Source: Ignavibacteria bacterium
GTDB taxonomy: Bacteria > Bacteroidota > Ignavibacteria > Ignavibacteriales > Melioribacteraceae
DNA: 7,337 nucleotides
Assembly (NCBI GenBank): GCA_003233295.1
Contig: QILJ01000379.1
Span: 1 to 7,337, forward strand
Direction of reading: 5' to 3'
Shown here in pieces: positions 1 through 7,172 of this stretch. The notes under the pieces were generated by a model, which had not been told where the DNA came from, did no database searches, and saw nothing but the letters and a program-made list of their open reading frames with translations. Each line of letters starts with the position of its first letter. Position 1 is the stretch's first letter. The position numbers were made by a program, and so were the translations under genes.

Positions 1-1280
1 GCTTGAAGCGAACGGTTGATTACTCCATTAGAAATACTTCTGCATTGATCTAATCTGTGATGAACGTCTTTTTCAATTTGGTCTAAGCCGGTTCCCGAAA
101 TTGAGTCATGCGGATGTGACTGCAGTAAATATTTCCAAGCCATATCTAAATAATTTTTCGGATATTCCTTGCCAAGTAGAAAAGCAATAACAGAATAAGG
201 TTCTGCTTTACGCTGCAACTCTTGTTCAGCTAAAGCATTTTTTCTCTTCATATTTGTACGTGTAGAAGTTACATCGCCATATAAATGCTTTCTTGACCCC
301 AATTGACGTGGAGTTCGGCGTTCACCCTTTAGCACAGTCAAGTTATCCCAGTCAACTGACTTCTTTAGTGCATCGATAAACTCAGGCAAACTGCTATGAA
401 ATATTTCATCATCGGTTAAATATTTAGCAGCTTCCTGCATCGTTTTCATTTCATAAACGTCAGGTTGTGTGCTATCCATTCCTTGCATACATGCTATGTT
501 ATTAGTAGTCGCATGTTTGGTTTCAATTTCTTTTAATTCCTGCATTGATTTTTTTACTGCATTAGAATCCAATTTCTTTATTGGATCGAGCAATATATGA
601 TGCCCCATGTGTTTACCATTTGCTGCAAGATGAAAAGGGAGTCCCTTTTCATCCCAATTATAATCACGTTCCAAAATTTCTTTTCCATAAACAGAAGGAC
701 GATAAACAGTAAAGAAAAAATTATAACGTGCATTCGAACCCATTCGTGACCCAAGAATTTGAGTACCATCAGCGCCTTCAAAAATGAACTCGGCAGGAAC
801 CTCTCCAGAATTAACTCCGTGATAGAAAAGAATCGTATCTATGTCAAAGCCTTTATAGATCTGCGGCATTTGTGATGCTTGCCCATAAGAAAAAGGAGAA
901 TAGCCAACCTTCATCGGTTCGCCATATTTTTTTGTAACCCTATGACCAATTAGTAAATTTCTAATTAGAGATTCACCATTGACCAAGTGCTCTTCCGGTA
1001 ATGTGTACCATGGTCCAACTTGTAAACGTCCTTCTTGAATTCTTTTGCTAATCTCATCTTTTTTCTCGGGACGAATTGCTAAATAGTCTTCAACCGGAAT
1101 TATCTGAGAATCGAGCAAATATGTTTTATACTCGGGATAATCGTTAAAGATTGTTAACAACTTATCCATAAACTCAACTAAAAACATTCTCGTTTCCTGA
1201 AAATCATATAGCCATTCTCTATCCCAATGAGTGTTTGTTATAAAATGAAACTTCAATCCTTTATCATTATCTTTTGCCAC
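1..1280 (-). CDS. GH38 alpha-mannosidase-like protein, N-terminal 426 residues (3' end beyond the left edge)
   Basis: The frame is open from 1280 to the left edge with no stop, giving 426 codons. Known GH38 enzymes are retaining, zinc-dependent alpha-mannosidases, usually 850-1000 residues in bacteria, so about half the protein is present. The motifs appear in family order: NTHWDREW (residues 16-23; His18 and Asp20 match the first two zinc ligands), VGPWYT (near residue 82), GYSPFSYGQ (126-134), QGMDST (266-271; Asp269 sits at the proposed acid/base position) and SHPHDSISGTG (388-398; His391 matches the last zinc ligand). The nucleophile Asp expected inside the third motif is Phe130, so ordinary mannosidase chemistry is doubtful. 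No signal peptide is visible, so it is probably cytoplasmic. I chose the GTG start at 1280 because AAGG lies 7 nt upstream, an in-frame TAA lies just before it, and no ATG precedes the HWD motif. A terminator separates it from the upstream operon, so it may have its own promoter. Family assignment is firm; substrate and activity are unknown. Confidence 0.9.
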   Translation of the reverse strand, partial: MAKDNDKGLKFHFITNTHWDREWLYDFQETRMFLVEFMDKLLTIFNDYPEYKTYLLDSQIIPVEDYLAIRPEKKDEISKRIQEGRLQVGPWYTLPEEHLVNGESLIRNLLIGHRVTKKYGEPMKVGYSPFSYGQASQMPQIYKGFDIDTILFYHGVNSGEVPAEFIFEGADGTQILGSRMGSNARYNFFFTVYRPSVYGKEILERDYNWDEKGLPFHLAANGKHMGHHILLDPIKKLDSNAVKKSMQELKEIETKHATTNNIACMQGMDSTQPDVYEMKTMQEAAKYLTDDEIFHSSLPEFIDALKKSVDWDNLTVLKGERRTPRQLGSRKHLYGDVTSTRTNMKRKNALAEQELQRKAEPYSVIAFLLGKEYPKNYLDMAWKYLLQSHPHDSISGTGLDQIEKDVHHRLDQCRSISNGVINRSLQ

Positions 1281-1335
1281 AATATTACCTTTCCACTTAA
1301 ATTAAATTAAATTTTTGAAACCAACTTTAATGCAT
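1281..1335 (-). promoter_or_regulatory. Leader of the GH38 gene; weak promoter candidate only
   Basis: These 55 nt lie between the operon terminator and the GH38 start. They contain three tandem copies of a 5-bp AAATT unit (near 1299-1315) and a ribosome-binding sequence GGAAAGG at 1288-1294. A TTGGTT (minus strand) followed by AT-rich hexamers could be a promoter, but no pair of boxes is convincing. Either a weak promoter is hidden here or the GH38 gene depends on read-through of the terminator. Confidence 0.3.
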
Positions 1336-1374
1336 AAAAAAAAGGCCATTTCTAAATAAATAGAAATAACCTTT
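1336..1374 (-). terminator. Rho-independent terminator of the six-gene operon
   Basis: Read on the minus strand, AAAGGTTATTTCTA pairs with TAGAAATGGCCTTT around a 6-nt loop. This is a 14-bp stem with two internal U-G wobbles, followed directly by a run of T. It starts 17 nt after the stop codon of the DapA-family gene. On the plus strand the wobble pairs become C/A mismatches and no T-run follows, so it works in one direction only. It ends the operon before the GH38 gene. Confidence 0.88.
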
Positions 1375-1391
1375 CCCGAAATATAATCTGT

Positions 1392-2339
1392 TTATTTAAC
1401 TGAATCTACAACAAATTTTGAATCCTTTAATATTTTTAGCTCTCCGTTTTCATCAAACCAAACTTTTGATGCTTGATCAAGACTATATTTTTCCTCTGGA
1501 GATAAAACTCGTGGATAGCGCGTCAACGGCTTTATAGGAATACCTCGTTTGCTGATCAAGTATTTCACTCCCATCGGATGAACAGAACGCTGCGCCATTT
1601 CCATTCCACAAAGGATACCATTCAGTTCATCGGCAGTTGGATCACCTTCAAGTCCCCTTTTTAATACTTCAAGTTCAAGATCCGGGATCCAATTCGCTGC
1701 AATATTCATTGAACCGGGTGAGCCTAATTTAACCGCCTCTAACATGTAAGGAACATTTGCCTGTAAAAATGAAAGATTAGTATCCCTTGTAATTTCAATT
1801 ATCTTTTTGATTCTATCGAGATTACAGCTTGTTTCTTTGTATGCAAAAAATCTTCCAGTGTTTGTGAGAACCTTTACTAAATCAAATCCCAGATTATAAG
1901 AACGAGGAACCGGGCATTCATATATGCCAAGTTTGGCGTCGGTTTTTTCAACAATAGTTAAATAGTACTTCTCAAGTTCCTCATCCGTATTATGAAAAGT
2001 TGGTACTGTAAGCATAACTATTTCAGCACCGGCATCTGCTGCTTTCTTAATAAATTCTATATGCTCATCAACATTATTACCAAAGTTCCCTGTTGCTACA
2101 ACAGGAAATTTTCCATCTACAACTTTTAACGCTTCAGTAATTAATAATAATCGTTCATCATCTGTTAACTCAAACATTTCACTAGATTGGCAATTTGCAT
2201 AAACTCCGCCAAGATCTAATGATGAATACCACTCAAGCATTTTCCTATATCCGTCAATGTCAATAGAAAGGTCATCATTATAGGGAGTTATTAAAACAGG
2301 CCAAACTCCTTTATACTTTTGATTGCTCTTTTCACTCAT
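1392..2339 (-). CDS. DapA/NanA-superfamily class I aldolase or dehydratase
   Basis: This 315-residue protein matches the usual length (about 290-320) of the dihydrodipicolinate synthase/N-acetylneuraminate lyase superfamily. These TIM-barrel enzymes form a Schiff base between lysine and a 2-keto acid, often pyruvate. The Schiff-base lysine is Lys168 in AYKETS, and the catalytic tyrosine is Tyr140 in IYECP. The N-terminal GVWPVLITPY is also typical. The canonical GTTGE loop is replaced by CQSSE (50-54), and the Arg five residues after the tyrosine in E. coli DapA is Pro145 here, with Arg146 next to it. Lysine biosynthesis is therefore unlikely; a catabolic aldolase or keto-deoxy-sugar-acid dehydratase fits the operon better. 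The ATG at 2339 has GGGAG 6 nt upstream, directly after the araB stop (11-nt gap). It is the last gene before the terminator. The superfamily is firm; the substrate is unknown. Confidence 0.88.
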   Translation of the reverse strand: MSEKSNQKYKGVWPVLITPYNDDLSIDIDGYRKMLEWYSSLDLGGVYANCQSSEMFELTDDERLLLITEALKVVDGKFPVVATGNFGNNVDEHIEFIKKAADAGAEIVMLTVPTFHNTDEELEKYYLTIVEKTDAKLGIYECPVPRSYNLGFDLVKVLTNTGRFFAYKETSCNLDRIKKIIEITRDTNLSFLQANVPYMLEAVKLGSPGSMNIAANWIPDLELEVLKRGLEGDPTADELNGILCGMEMAQRSVHPMGVKYLISKRGIPIKPLTRYPRVLSPEEKYSLDQASKVWFDENGELKILKDSKFVVDSVK

Positions 2340-2350
2340 TTGTGACTCCC

Positions 2351-4027
2351 TTAATTAAGTGTTCGTTTTATTTCAATAAGCTTTTTCATTACACCAAACA
2401 AACTCTCTTGATGATCTTTCACTCCAAATGCATCATGCAGAGTTTTATACAACTCATAAATTTGAGAATAAGTTTCATGCTCTTTTTCATTCGGAGTATA
2501 ATCCTTATCCTTTACTTTACATACCCTTGATTGAATTTCTTCAATACTTTGAAAACCCTCTTTATCTTTCATTGCAACAAAACCACCAATAATTGCAGCG
2601 CCCATTGCAACGGTTTGTCCGCTTGCAGCAACGTCCATTGGTCTTCCTAAAATATCTGCATATATCTGCATTACCATTGGATTCTTTTCAGCAATGCCGC
2701 CGCAGTTAACCAGTTTATCTATCTTTATTCCGTATTCTTCCATCCTTTCAATTATCATCAGAGCGCCGAAAGCAGTTGCTTCAACTAAAGCGCGGTAGAT
2801 TTCATAATCTTTTGTGTGAAGTGTTTGACCAAGAATCAATCCGGTCAAATTGAAATCTGCCAATACATTACGGTTACCATTGTTCCAATCTAGTGCGAGC
2901 AAACCAGACTGACCGGCTTTTAATTTTTCCGCTTTCTCGGTTAATACATTATGATAATCACCATCTCGGTTCAGAACATTGGAGACAAACCAATTGAATA
3001 TATCACCCACAGCAGATTGACCCGCCTCAATACCAATATAACCCGGGAGAACTGAACCATCAACAACTCCGGCAACACCTGGAATATTTTTAATTTCTTT
3101 ATCTTTTGGCGATGCCATTATATCGCAAGTTGATGTACCAATGATCTTTACCAGCACTCCTTCGCCAACACCGGAGCCAATAGCGCCTATGTGAGCATCC
3201 AAAGCACCGACTGCGATTGGGGTTCCTTCTTTCAATCCAAACTTCTCTGCCCATTCTGAGGAAAGAGTTCCCATAGTCTCATCAATTGTATACGCTTCAT
3301 CGCTTAATGTTTTTCTTAGTTCAACAAATTCAGGCGCTAATTTTCCTAAAAATTCTTCATCCGGATATCCGCCCCATTCTTTACTGTACATTGCTTTATG
3401 CCCGGCAGCGCAGACATTTCTTTTTAGATCGGAAATATTTGTTATTCCTGCAATTGCCGCTGGAATGTAATCCGAACACTCAAGCCAAGTAAAGGCTGCA
3501 TCGAAAACTGTTCTATCAACATTGTAGCAATGAAGTATTTTTGAGAAGAACCACTCTGATGAATAAGCGCCGCCGCATTTTGCAATATATTCAGGACGAA
3601 TTTCAGCGGAAAGTTCCGTTATTTTTTCCGATTCCTCTATTGACGAATGATCTTTCCATAACCACGCTTGAGCATTAAGATTATTTTTGAATTCATCCTT
3701 CAAAGCTAAAGGCACTAAATCTTCATCAACAGGAATGGGAGTTGAACCGGTAGTATCAACACCAATGCCCGCAATTTCATCAACAGAAATATTTTTACTT
3801 ATCGCTTCGGTTACTGCTGCTTTAACTGCAATTTCCATGCTTTCGAGATAATCACCGGGATACTGTCTTGCTACAAGCGGATTGTTTTCATCCAGAAGGA
3901 TCCCACTATTTCCGTTCTTGTAGTTTGAAACCGAGCTGGAAATCTCTTCTCCATTAGTTAAATTAAGTACTAATGCTCTAACAGAATTTGTTCCAAAATC
4001 TATACCAAGTGCATATACATCGTTCAT
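2351..4027 (-). CDS. araB: AraB-type ribulokinase (FGGY carbohydrate kinase)
   Basis: This 558-residue cytoplasmic kinase is close in length to E. coli AraB (about 566). AraB phosphorylates L-ribulose to L-ribulose 5-phosphate with ATP, and the family also accepts other 2-ketopentoses. Recognisable AraB blocks occur in order: DFGTNSVRA (10-18, N-terminal phosphate-binding fold), YPGDYLESM (56-64), GIGVDTTGSTP (87-97), WLWKDH (122-127), GGAYSSEWF (152-160), AAGHKAM (207-213), GALDAHIGAIGSG (274-286; Asp277 is the likely catalytic base), KIIGTSTCDI (294-303), GIEAGQSA (332-339) and GGIAEKNP (443-450). These match the ribulokinase branch rather than xylulokinase or glycerol kinase. The start at 4027 follows the preceding stop by 5 nt, and its AGGA ribosome-binding site lies at the end of that gene, suggesting coupled translation. 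No frameshift or missing key residue was seen. The araA and araD partners are absent from the window, so the physiological ketose is uncertain. Confidence 0.95.
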   Translation of the reverse strand: MNDVYALGIDFGTNSVRALVLNLTNGEEISSSVSNYKNGNSGILLDENNPLVARQYPGDYLESMEIAVKAAVTEAISKNISVDEIAGIGVDTTGSTPIPVDEDLVPLALKDEFKNNLNAQAWLWKDHSSIEESEKITELSAEIRPEYIAKCGGAYSSEWFFSKILHCYNVDRTVFDAAFTWLECSDYIPAAIAGITNISDLKRNVCAAGHKAMYSKEWGGYPDEEFLGKLAPEFVELRKTLSDEAYTIDETMGTLSSEWAEKFGLKEGTPIAVGALDAHIGAIGSGVGEGVLVKIIGTSTCDIMASPKDKEIKNIPGVAGVVDGSVLPGYIGIEAGQSAVGDIFNWFVSNVLNRDGDYHNVLTEKAEKLKAGQSGLLALDWNNGNRNVLADFNLTGLILGQTLHTKDYEIYRALVEATAFGALMIIERMEEYGIKIDKLVNCGGIAEKNPMVMQIYADILGRPMDVAASGQTVAMGAAIIGGFVAMKDKEGFQSIEEIQSRVCKVKDKDYTPNEKEHETYSQIYELYKTLHDAFGVKDHQESLFGVMKKLIEIKRTLN

Positions 4028-4032
4028 GAAAA

Positions 4033-4266
4033 TTAATCCTGATTACTTGTTTTTAATTTCTTAATAGTCATCCATGATTTTATTATCATTCCAGCCCCAA
4101 TTGCACACAAGATTAATCCCGCTACAAGATTGGTCATTTCCCCAATATACGTGTTTGTATGAGTGGTTGCTATCAATATCACAATTCCAAAGAAAAGGAT
4201 AAAAACACCGAGAGCATTATTGATCTGTGCACTTTTTTCTTTTGCTTTATCTTCTTTAGTCATCAT
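4033..4266 (-). CDS. Small two-helix membrane protein, unknown function
   Basis: I do not recognise this 77-residue protein. It has a charged N-terminus rich in Lys and Glu, two hydrophobic stretches (about 18-34 and 46-63, the second rich in Gly and Ala), and a basic C-terminal tail (KSWMTIKKLK). By the positive-inside rule both ends should lie in the cytoplasm. Two adjacent ATG codons open the frame. AAGGA lies 3 nt before the first and 6 nt before the second, so the second may be the real start (76 residues). It sits 14 nt after the 71-residue gene and 5 nt before araB, in the symporter operon, so an accessory role for the transporter is plausible. That role is inferred from context only. 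Confidence 0.72.
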   Translation of the reverse strand: MMTKEDKAKEKSAQINNALGVFILFFGIVILIATTHTNTYIGEMTNLVAGLILCAIGAGMIIKSWMTIKKLKTSNQD

Positions 4267-4280
4267 CTTTCCTTAAAACA

Positions 4281-4496
4281 TTAAAATAAATAGTATGTAT
4301 AATATAAAACAGCCATTACGGCTAATGCCCATATTTTAAGATTCATCCACCAGTGTCTGTTTTCAACTTCAATTCCTTCGAATATATATTCGTTTGGAAT
4401 AATTATGATAAGCAAACCAATCAATATAAAAAGTCCGTAAAAGAACCATTTTGCAGATTCAACTGATACTCCAGCTAACCAATCAAAATTTAACAT
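4281..4496 (-). CDS. Small two-helix membrane protein next to the symporter, unknown function
   Basis: This 71-residue protein has two predicted membrane helices, at about 17-34 and 54-70. Between them is a loop with NEYIFEGIEVENRHWW (residues 35-50), rich in acidic and aromatic residues. No signal peptide cleavage site is evident. The ATG at 4496 has GGAG 6 nt upstream. The gene begins 15 nt after the symporter stop, so translation together with the transporter is likely. Some sodium:solute symporters are encoded beside short membrane partners (the YjcH-ActP and YhdT-PanF pairs of enterobacteria), and this may be an analogous accessory subunit. I see no clear sequence similarity to those partners, so this is inference. 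Confidence 0.75.
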   Translation of the reverse strand: MLNFDWLAGVSVESAKWFFYGLFILIGLLIIIIPNEYIFEGIEVENRHWWMNLKIWALAVMAVLYYTYYLF

Positions 4497-4511
4497 TTAT
4501 CACTCCAATTA

Positions 4512-6011
4512 TTATTTACTATCTGCTTTATGAACTTTATATACTAAACCATCCAATTTGTCAGCCGAATATGGTTCGGTAAAGAAAGTAACAACTATTG
4601 TAACTATAAACGCTAATACAAATGACCACCAGGAAACATAAAGGAATGGATCTTCTATAGTAAATATCGATTCGCTAAATAAATTCAGATAAAAGGCGAA
4701 TGCTATACCAATCACTAAGCCCGATAATCCACCCCACTGCGTTGCCCTTTTCCAAAAGATGCCTAATAATAAAATTGCGAATAATGGACCTTGGAAGAAT
4801 GATAAGAAAGTCTGTATCGCCACGTATATTCCGGGATAAAGACTACTAATCGGAGCCGTGGCAACACCTATGACTAACAAAGCAAGTGTAGTCAACTTAC
4901 CGACTAGAAGATAATGTTTATCTTCAGCATTCTTTTTTATAAACGGCTGGTAAATATCTTTTGTAAAAAGTGTTGCGGTTGAATTGAGCATTGAATCGAC
5001 ACTTGACATTAAACCTGCAAAAAATGCAGAGAACATTAATCCTATTAATCCGGGCGGTAGTATTTTTTTTATCATCATTGGTAAAGCTTGATCACCATCT
5101 TTCAAATCAGGAAAGAGAATAATAGCGACAAGCCCTGGAAATAAAACTAATAACGGGATGAGCATCTTAAGTCCGGAAGCAAAGATCATACTTGCTTTCG
5201 CATGCCATTCATTTTTTGCAGTCAAACAACGCTGAACGATTGCTTGATTACCGATCATATATGCATTTGCCATAACAAATGTAAGTCCAAATAATATACC
5301 TGTCCAAGGGAACGGAGTATTCGAAGTAGAGGGTTGGATCAAATCAAAATGCCTCGCATATTCCGGACCAAGCGCATATATTTTTTCTACCAATGCATCC
5401 CAGCCGCCAATATAATAAAAACTCAAGAATACGAGAGTAAAACCTCCAACAAACATTATAATCAGCTGCACAACATCTGTCATTACTACTGCTGTAATTC
5501 CACCGAAATATGTATATAAACCCACTACCGCAGCAGTTACGAATATTGAAAGCCAAATCGGCCATCCCATCAGAACATTCAGTAATACAGCGCTTGCCCA
5601 AAAGAGGACTCCCAGATCTACAGCAAAGAAAACTATCCAAGTAACAGAAGCAGCTGTTCTAACATATTTATTATATCTTCTCCCTAAGTATTCCGGAATA
5701 GTGTACATTCCGCCTTTCCAGAAATAAGGAATAAAAATGAAAGCGGCAAGAAGCATAGCAGGAACAGATCCAATCCAATCGAAATTCCCTACCGAAATCC
5801 CATATCTATAAGCTTGTCCGGAAACACCCACAAAATCGAGCGCCCCGATATCAGAAACTACAATTGACATCCCAATTGCCCAGAACGGTAAACTTCTTCC
5901 ACCGAGAAAGTAGTCTTCTGAAGTATCAACAAATCTTTTGAAGTAATATCCTAACAGTAGAATACCTATCAAATATGCTATCACAACAAAATAATCTATT
6001 CCAGCAAGCAT
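4512..6011 (-). CDS. Sodium:solute symporter, SGLT-like (SSS family), probably sugar
   Basis: This 499-residue inner-membrane protein has about 13-14 hydrophobic helices, as expected for SSS transporters, which couple solute uptake to sodium. Family signatures are EDYFLGGRSLPFW (32-44), the helix-1 segment SDIGALDFVGVSGQAYRYG (53-71), IPEYLGRRYNKYVR (105-118), NQAIVQRCLTAKN (255-267) and SSVDSMLNSTATLFTKDIY (336-354). The paired serines 336-337 match the sodium-site serines of Vibrio SGLT, and the STATxFTxDIY ending is typical of the sugar-transporting branch rather than proline or pantothenate carriers. FWKRATQWGGLSG (419-431) is another conserved block. The ATG at 6011 has AGGAGA about 8 nt upstream. 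The gene lies 38 nt after the deoxyhypusine-synthase-like gene and 15 nt before a small membrane protein. A monosaccharide substrate fits the AraB kinase downstream; the exact sugar cannot be read from the sequence. Confidence 0.93.
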   Translation of the reverse strand: MLAGIDYFVVIAYLIGILLLGYYFKRFVDTSEDYFLGGRSLPFWAIGMSIVVSDIGALDFVGVSGQAYRYGISVGNFDWIGSVPAMLLAAFIFIPYFWKGGMYTIPEYLGRRYNKYVRTAASVTWIVFFAVDLGVLFWASAVLLNVLMGWPIWLSIFVTAAVVGLYTYFGGITAVVMTDVVQLIIMFVGGFTLVFLSFYYIGGWDALVEKIYALGPEYARHFDLIQPSTSNTPFPWTGILFGLTFVMANAYMIGNQAIVQRCLTAKNEWHAKASMIFASGLKMLIPLLVLFPGLVAIILFPDLKDGDQALPMMIKKILPPGLIGLMFSAFFAGLMSSVDSMLNSTATLFTKDIYQPFIKKNAEDKHYLLVGKLTTLALLVIGVATAPISSLYPGIYVAIQTFLSFFQGPLFAILLLGIFWKRATQWGGLSGLVIGIAFAFYLNLFSESIFTIEDPFLYVSWWSFVLAFIVTIVVTFFTEPYSADKLDGLVYKVHKADSK

Positions 6012-6049
6012 ATAGTATTTCTCCTAATTATTCACAAAAATTATAACTT

Positions 6050-7156
6050 TTAGCTATGCTCGTTTAATCTTTGATACAAAGCCAAAAGGAAATCTCTATT
6101 ATCAGCAGACAGATATTTCATTGTCCCGCCCATTCTGCTGAAAGTTTTTAAGTATCTTAAATAGTAAGCCGGATCTGTGGCAGGCGGTTCACCGTCAGCC
6201 CAATCCCAAGTACTTTTTGCTAAATCAACAATAAGCATATAATGATTATCAATGTGCTGTCCCTTCTGAATATGAACATTCTGTGACATGGAAAGGGATT
6301 TTTCGAATATCATCGGTGACATTACAGCAGAACCAACGGACATGTAAACACCATTTTCGAGTTGATTGATTTGATTTGCAAAAGTTAAAAAATCACGCAA
6401 TGCTGTTCTTCCGATAGCAGCGCCGTGATTAAGCGGATGAGTATATATAATATCATGTCCGATCATCGGGTGCCCCGTAAATGGGATGTGTAATCTGTAT
6501 GCAGCAGCTTGAACACAATATTGTTTATATGGAAACGGTATTTCCATCCAGCCGGATGGAAGATCAAACTTTTTTATTGTATCTAATAAATCCAATGCAG
6601 CAGCAGTTTTTTCCGGGTTTGAATAATAATCTTTTACGATCTGATCAATTTCTTCCTCAGTTGGAATTTTAAGACCGCCGTTTTCTATCATACTGCCAAC
6701 CGATTCTCCATAACCTTTATCCTCAAATGCACCTACTACTAACGCAAGATTGATGTATTTACCCGTTTCGTCCCAGATACCAAACTGTCCCATATTCACA
6801 TTAGCTTTAACATCTTCACTACTTACACCTTGATAAGCAAATTCCCAATCATGGATAATTCCGGCGCCGTTTGTTGCCAAATGTGTGAGCCATCCTTCTT
6901 CCATTAATTTAATTATTGTAGGAGCCATGCAATTTTTTATTGTATGAGCCCCCATGGTTAACATTACCGGTGCATCTTTTTCTTTAGCCTTTATGATCCG
7001 CTCAACTGTATCGTTAACAATTTTGTTAAATATCTCTGAATCATTAGAAGGTTTTTGTGTAATCGGGATTTGATCTTTTTCAATGTTGACTTTGTTATAT
7101 CTTTCGGAAAGAGGTTTAACATTTAACCTAGTTCTATCAAATCGAGGATACGGCAT
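6050..7156 (-). CDS. Bacterial deoxyhypusine-synthase-like protein (NAD-binding fold), function unknown
   Basis: The 368-residue product resembles the deoxyhypusine synthase (DHS) superfamily. The clearest blocks are MLTMGAHTIKNCMAP (65-79) and THLATNGAGIIHDWEFAYQG (91-110), corresponding to the NAD-binding region of DHS (its TAGGVEED segment). IPFTGHPMIGHDIIYTHP (224-241) resembles the DHS block before the active site. True DHS modifies archaeal and eukaryotic eIF5A using spermidine. Bacteria lack that target, and I cannot find the WGK motif carrying the DHS catalytic lysine. It therefore belongs with bacterial DHS-like proteins of unknown role, perhaps NAD-dependent redox or isomerisation of a small substrate. 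No signal peptide or membrane helix is seen. I prefer the ATG at 7156, with AGGTGA 5 nt upstream, over the GTG at 7165, which lies inside that ribosome-binding site. As first gene of a sugar operon, 38 nt before the symporter, it probably acts on the imported compound. The family link is moderately sure; the reaction is not. Confidence 0.75.
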   Translation of the reverse strand: MPYPRFDRTRLNVKPLSERYNKVNIEKDQIPITQKPSNDSEIFNKIVNDTVERIIKAKEKDAPVMLTMGAHTIKNCMAPTIIKLMEEGWLTHLATNGAGIIHDWEFAYQGVSSEDVKANVNMGQFGIWDETGKYINLALVVGAFEDKGYGESVGSMIENGGLKIPTEEEIDQIVKDYYSNPEKTAAALDLLDTIKKFDLPSGWMEIPFPYKQYCVQAAAYRLHIPFTGHPMIGHDIIYTHPLNHGAAIGRTALRDFLTFANQINQLENGVYMSVGSAVMSPMIFEKSLSMSQNVHIQKGQHIDNHYMLIVDLAKSTWDWADGEPPATDPAYYLRYLKTFSRMGGTMKYLSADNRDFLLALYQRLNEHS

Positions 7157-7161
7157 AAATT

Positions 7162-7167
7162 TCACCT
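7162..7167 (-). promoter_or_regulatory. Ribosome-binding site that decides the start of the first operon gene
   Basis: AGGTGA on the minus strand lies 5 nt before the ATG at 7156. It contains the GTG that gives a 3-codon longer frame from 7165. A start codon inside the only good ribosome-binding sequence is unlikely, and nothing purine-rich lies at a suitable distance before 7165, so the shorter protein is favoured. Confidence 0.75.
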
Positions 7168-7172
7168 AAATC

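Noticed and set aside
578..781. 67-codon minus-strand open frame
   Set aside because: It lies inside the GH38 reading frame in another phase, whose protein shows clear family motifs across this stretch.
1299..1315. Tandem AAATT units as a possible repeat element or operator
   Set aside because: Three copies of a 5-mer in an AT-rich gap are simple-sequence drift; there is no dyad or other sign of a binding site.
1336..1374. Terminator hairpin working on the plus strand as well
   Set aside because: On the plus strand the two wobble pairs become C/A mismatches and no T-run follows; there is also no plus-strand gene to end.
2342..2530. Plus-strand open frames here and at 3286-3492, 5334-5519 and 6481-6672
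   Set aside because: All are antisense to well-supported genes, lack recognisable motifs and have low-complexity composition, as expected from reverse-complement shadows.
5344..5640. 98-codon minus-strand open frame, rich in Cys
   Set aside because: It is an out-of-frame shadow of the symporter gene with odd composition and no ribosome-binding site.
6050..7156. Annotation as a genuine deoxyhypusine synthase
   Set aside because: The lysine motif is not found, bacteria lack eIF5A, and the gene sits in a sugar operon; only the fold relationship is supported.
7157..7165. GTG start at 7165 for the DHS-like gene
   Set aside because: The GTG is embedded in the AGGTGA ribosome-binding site of the ATG at 7156, so the longer form is unlikely.
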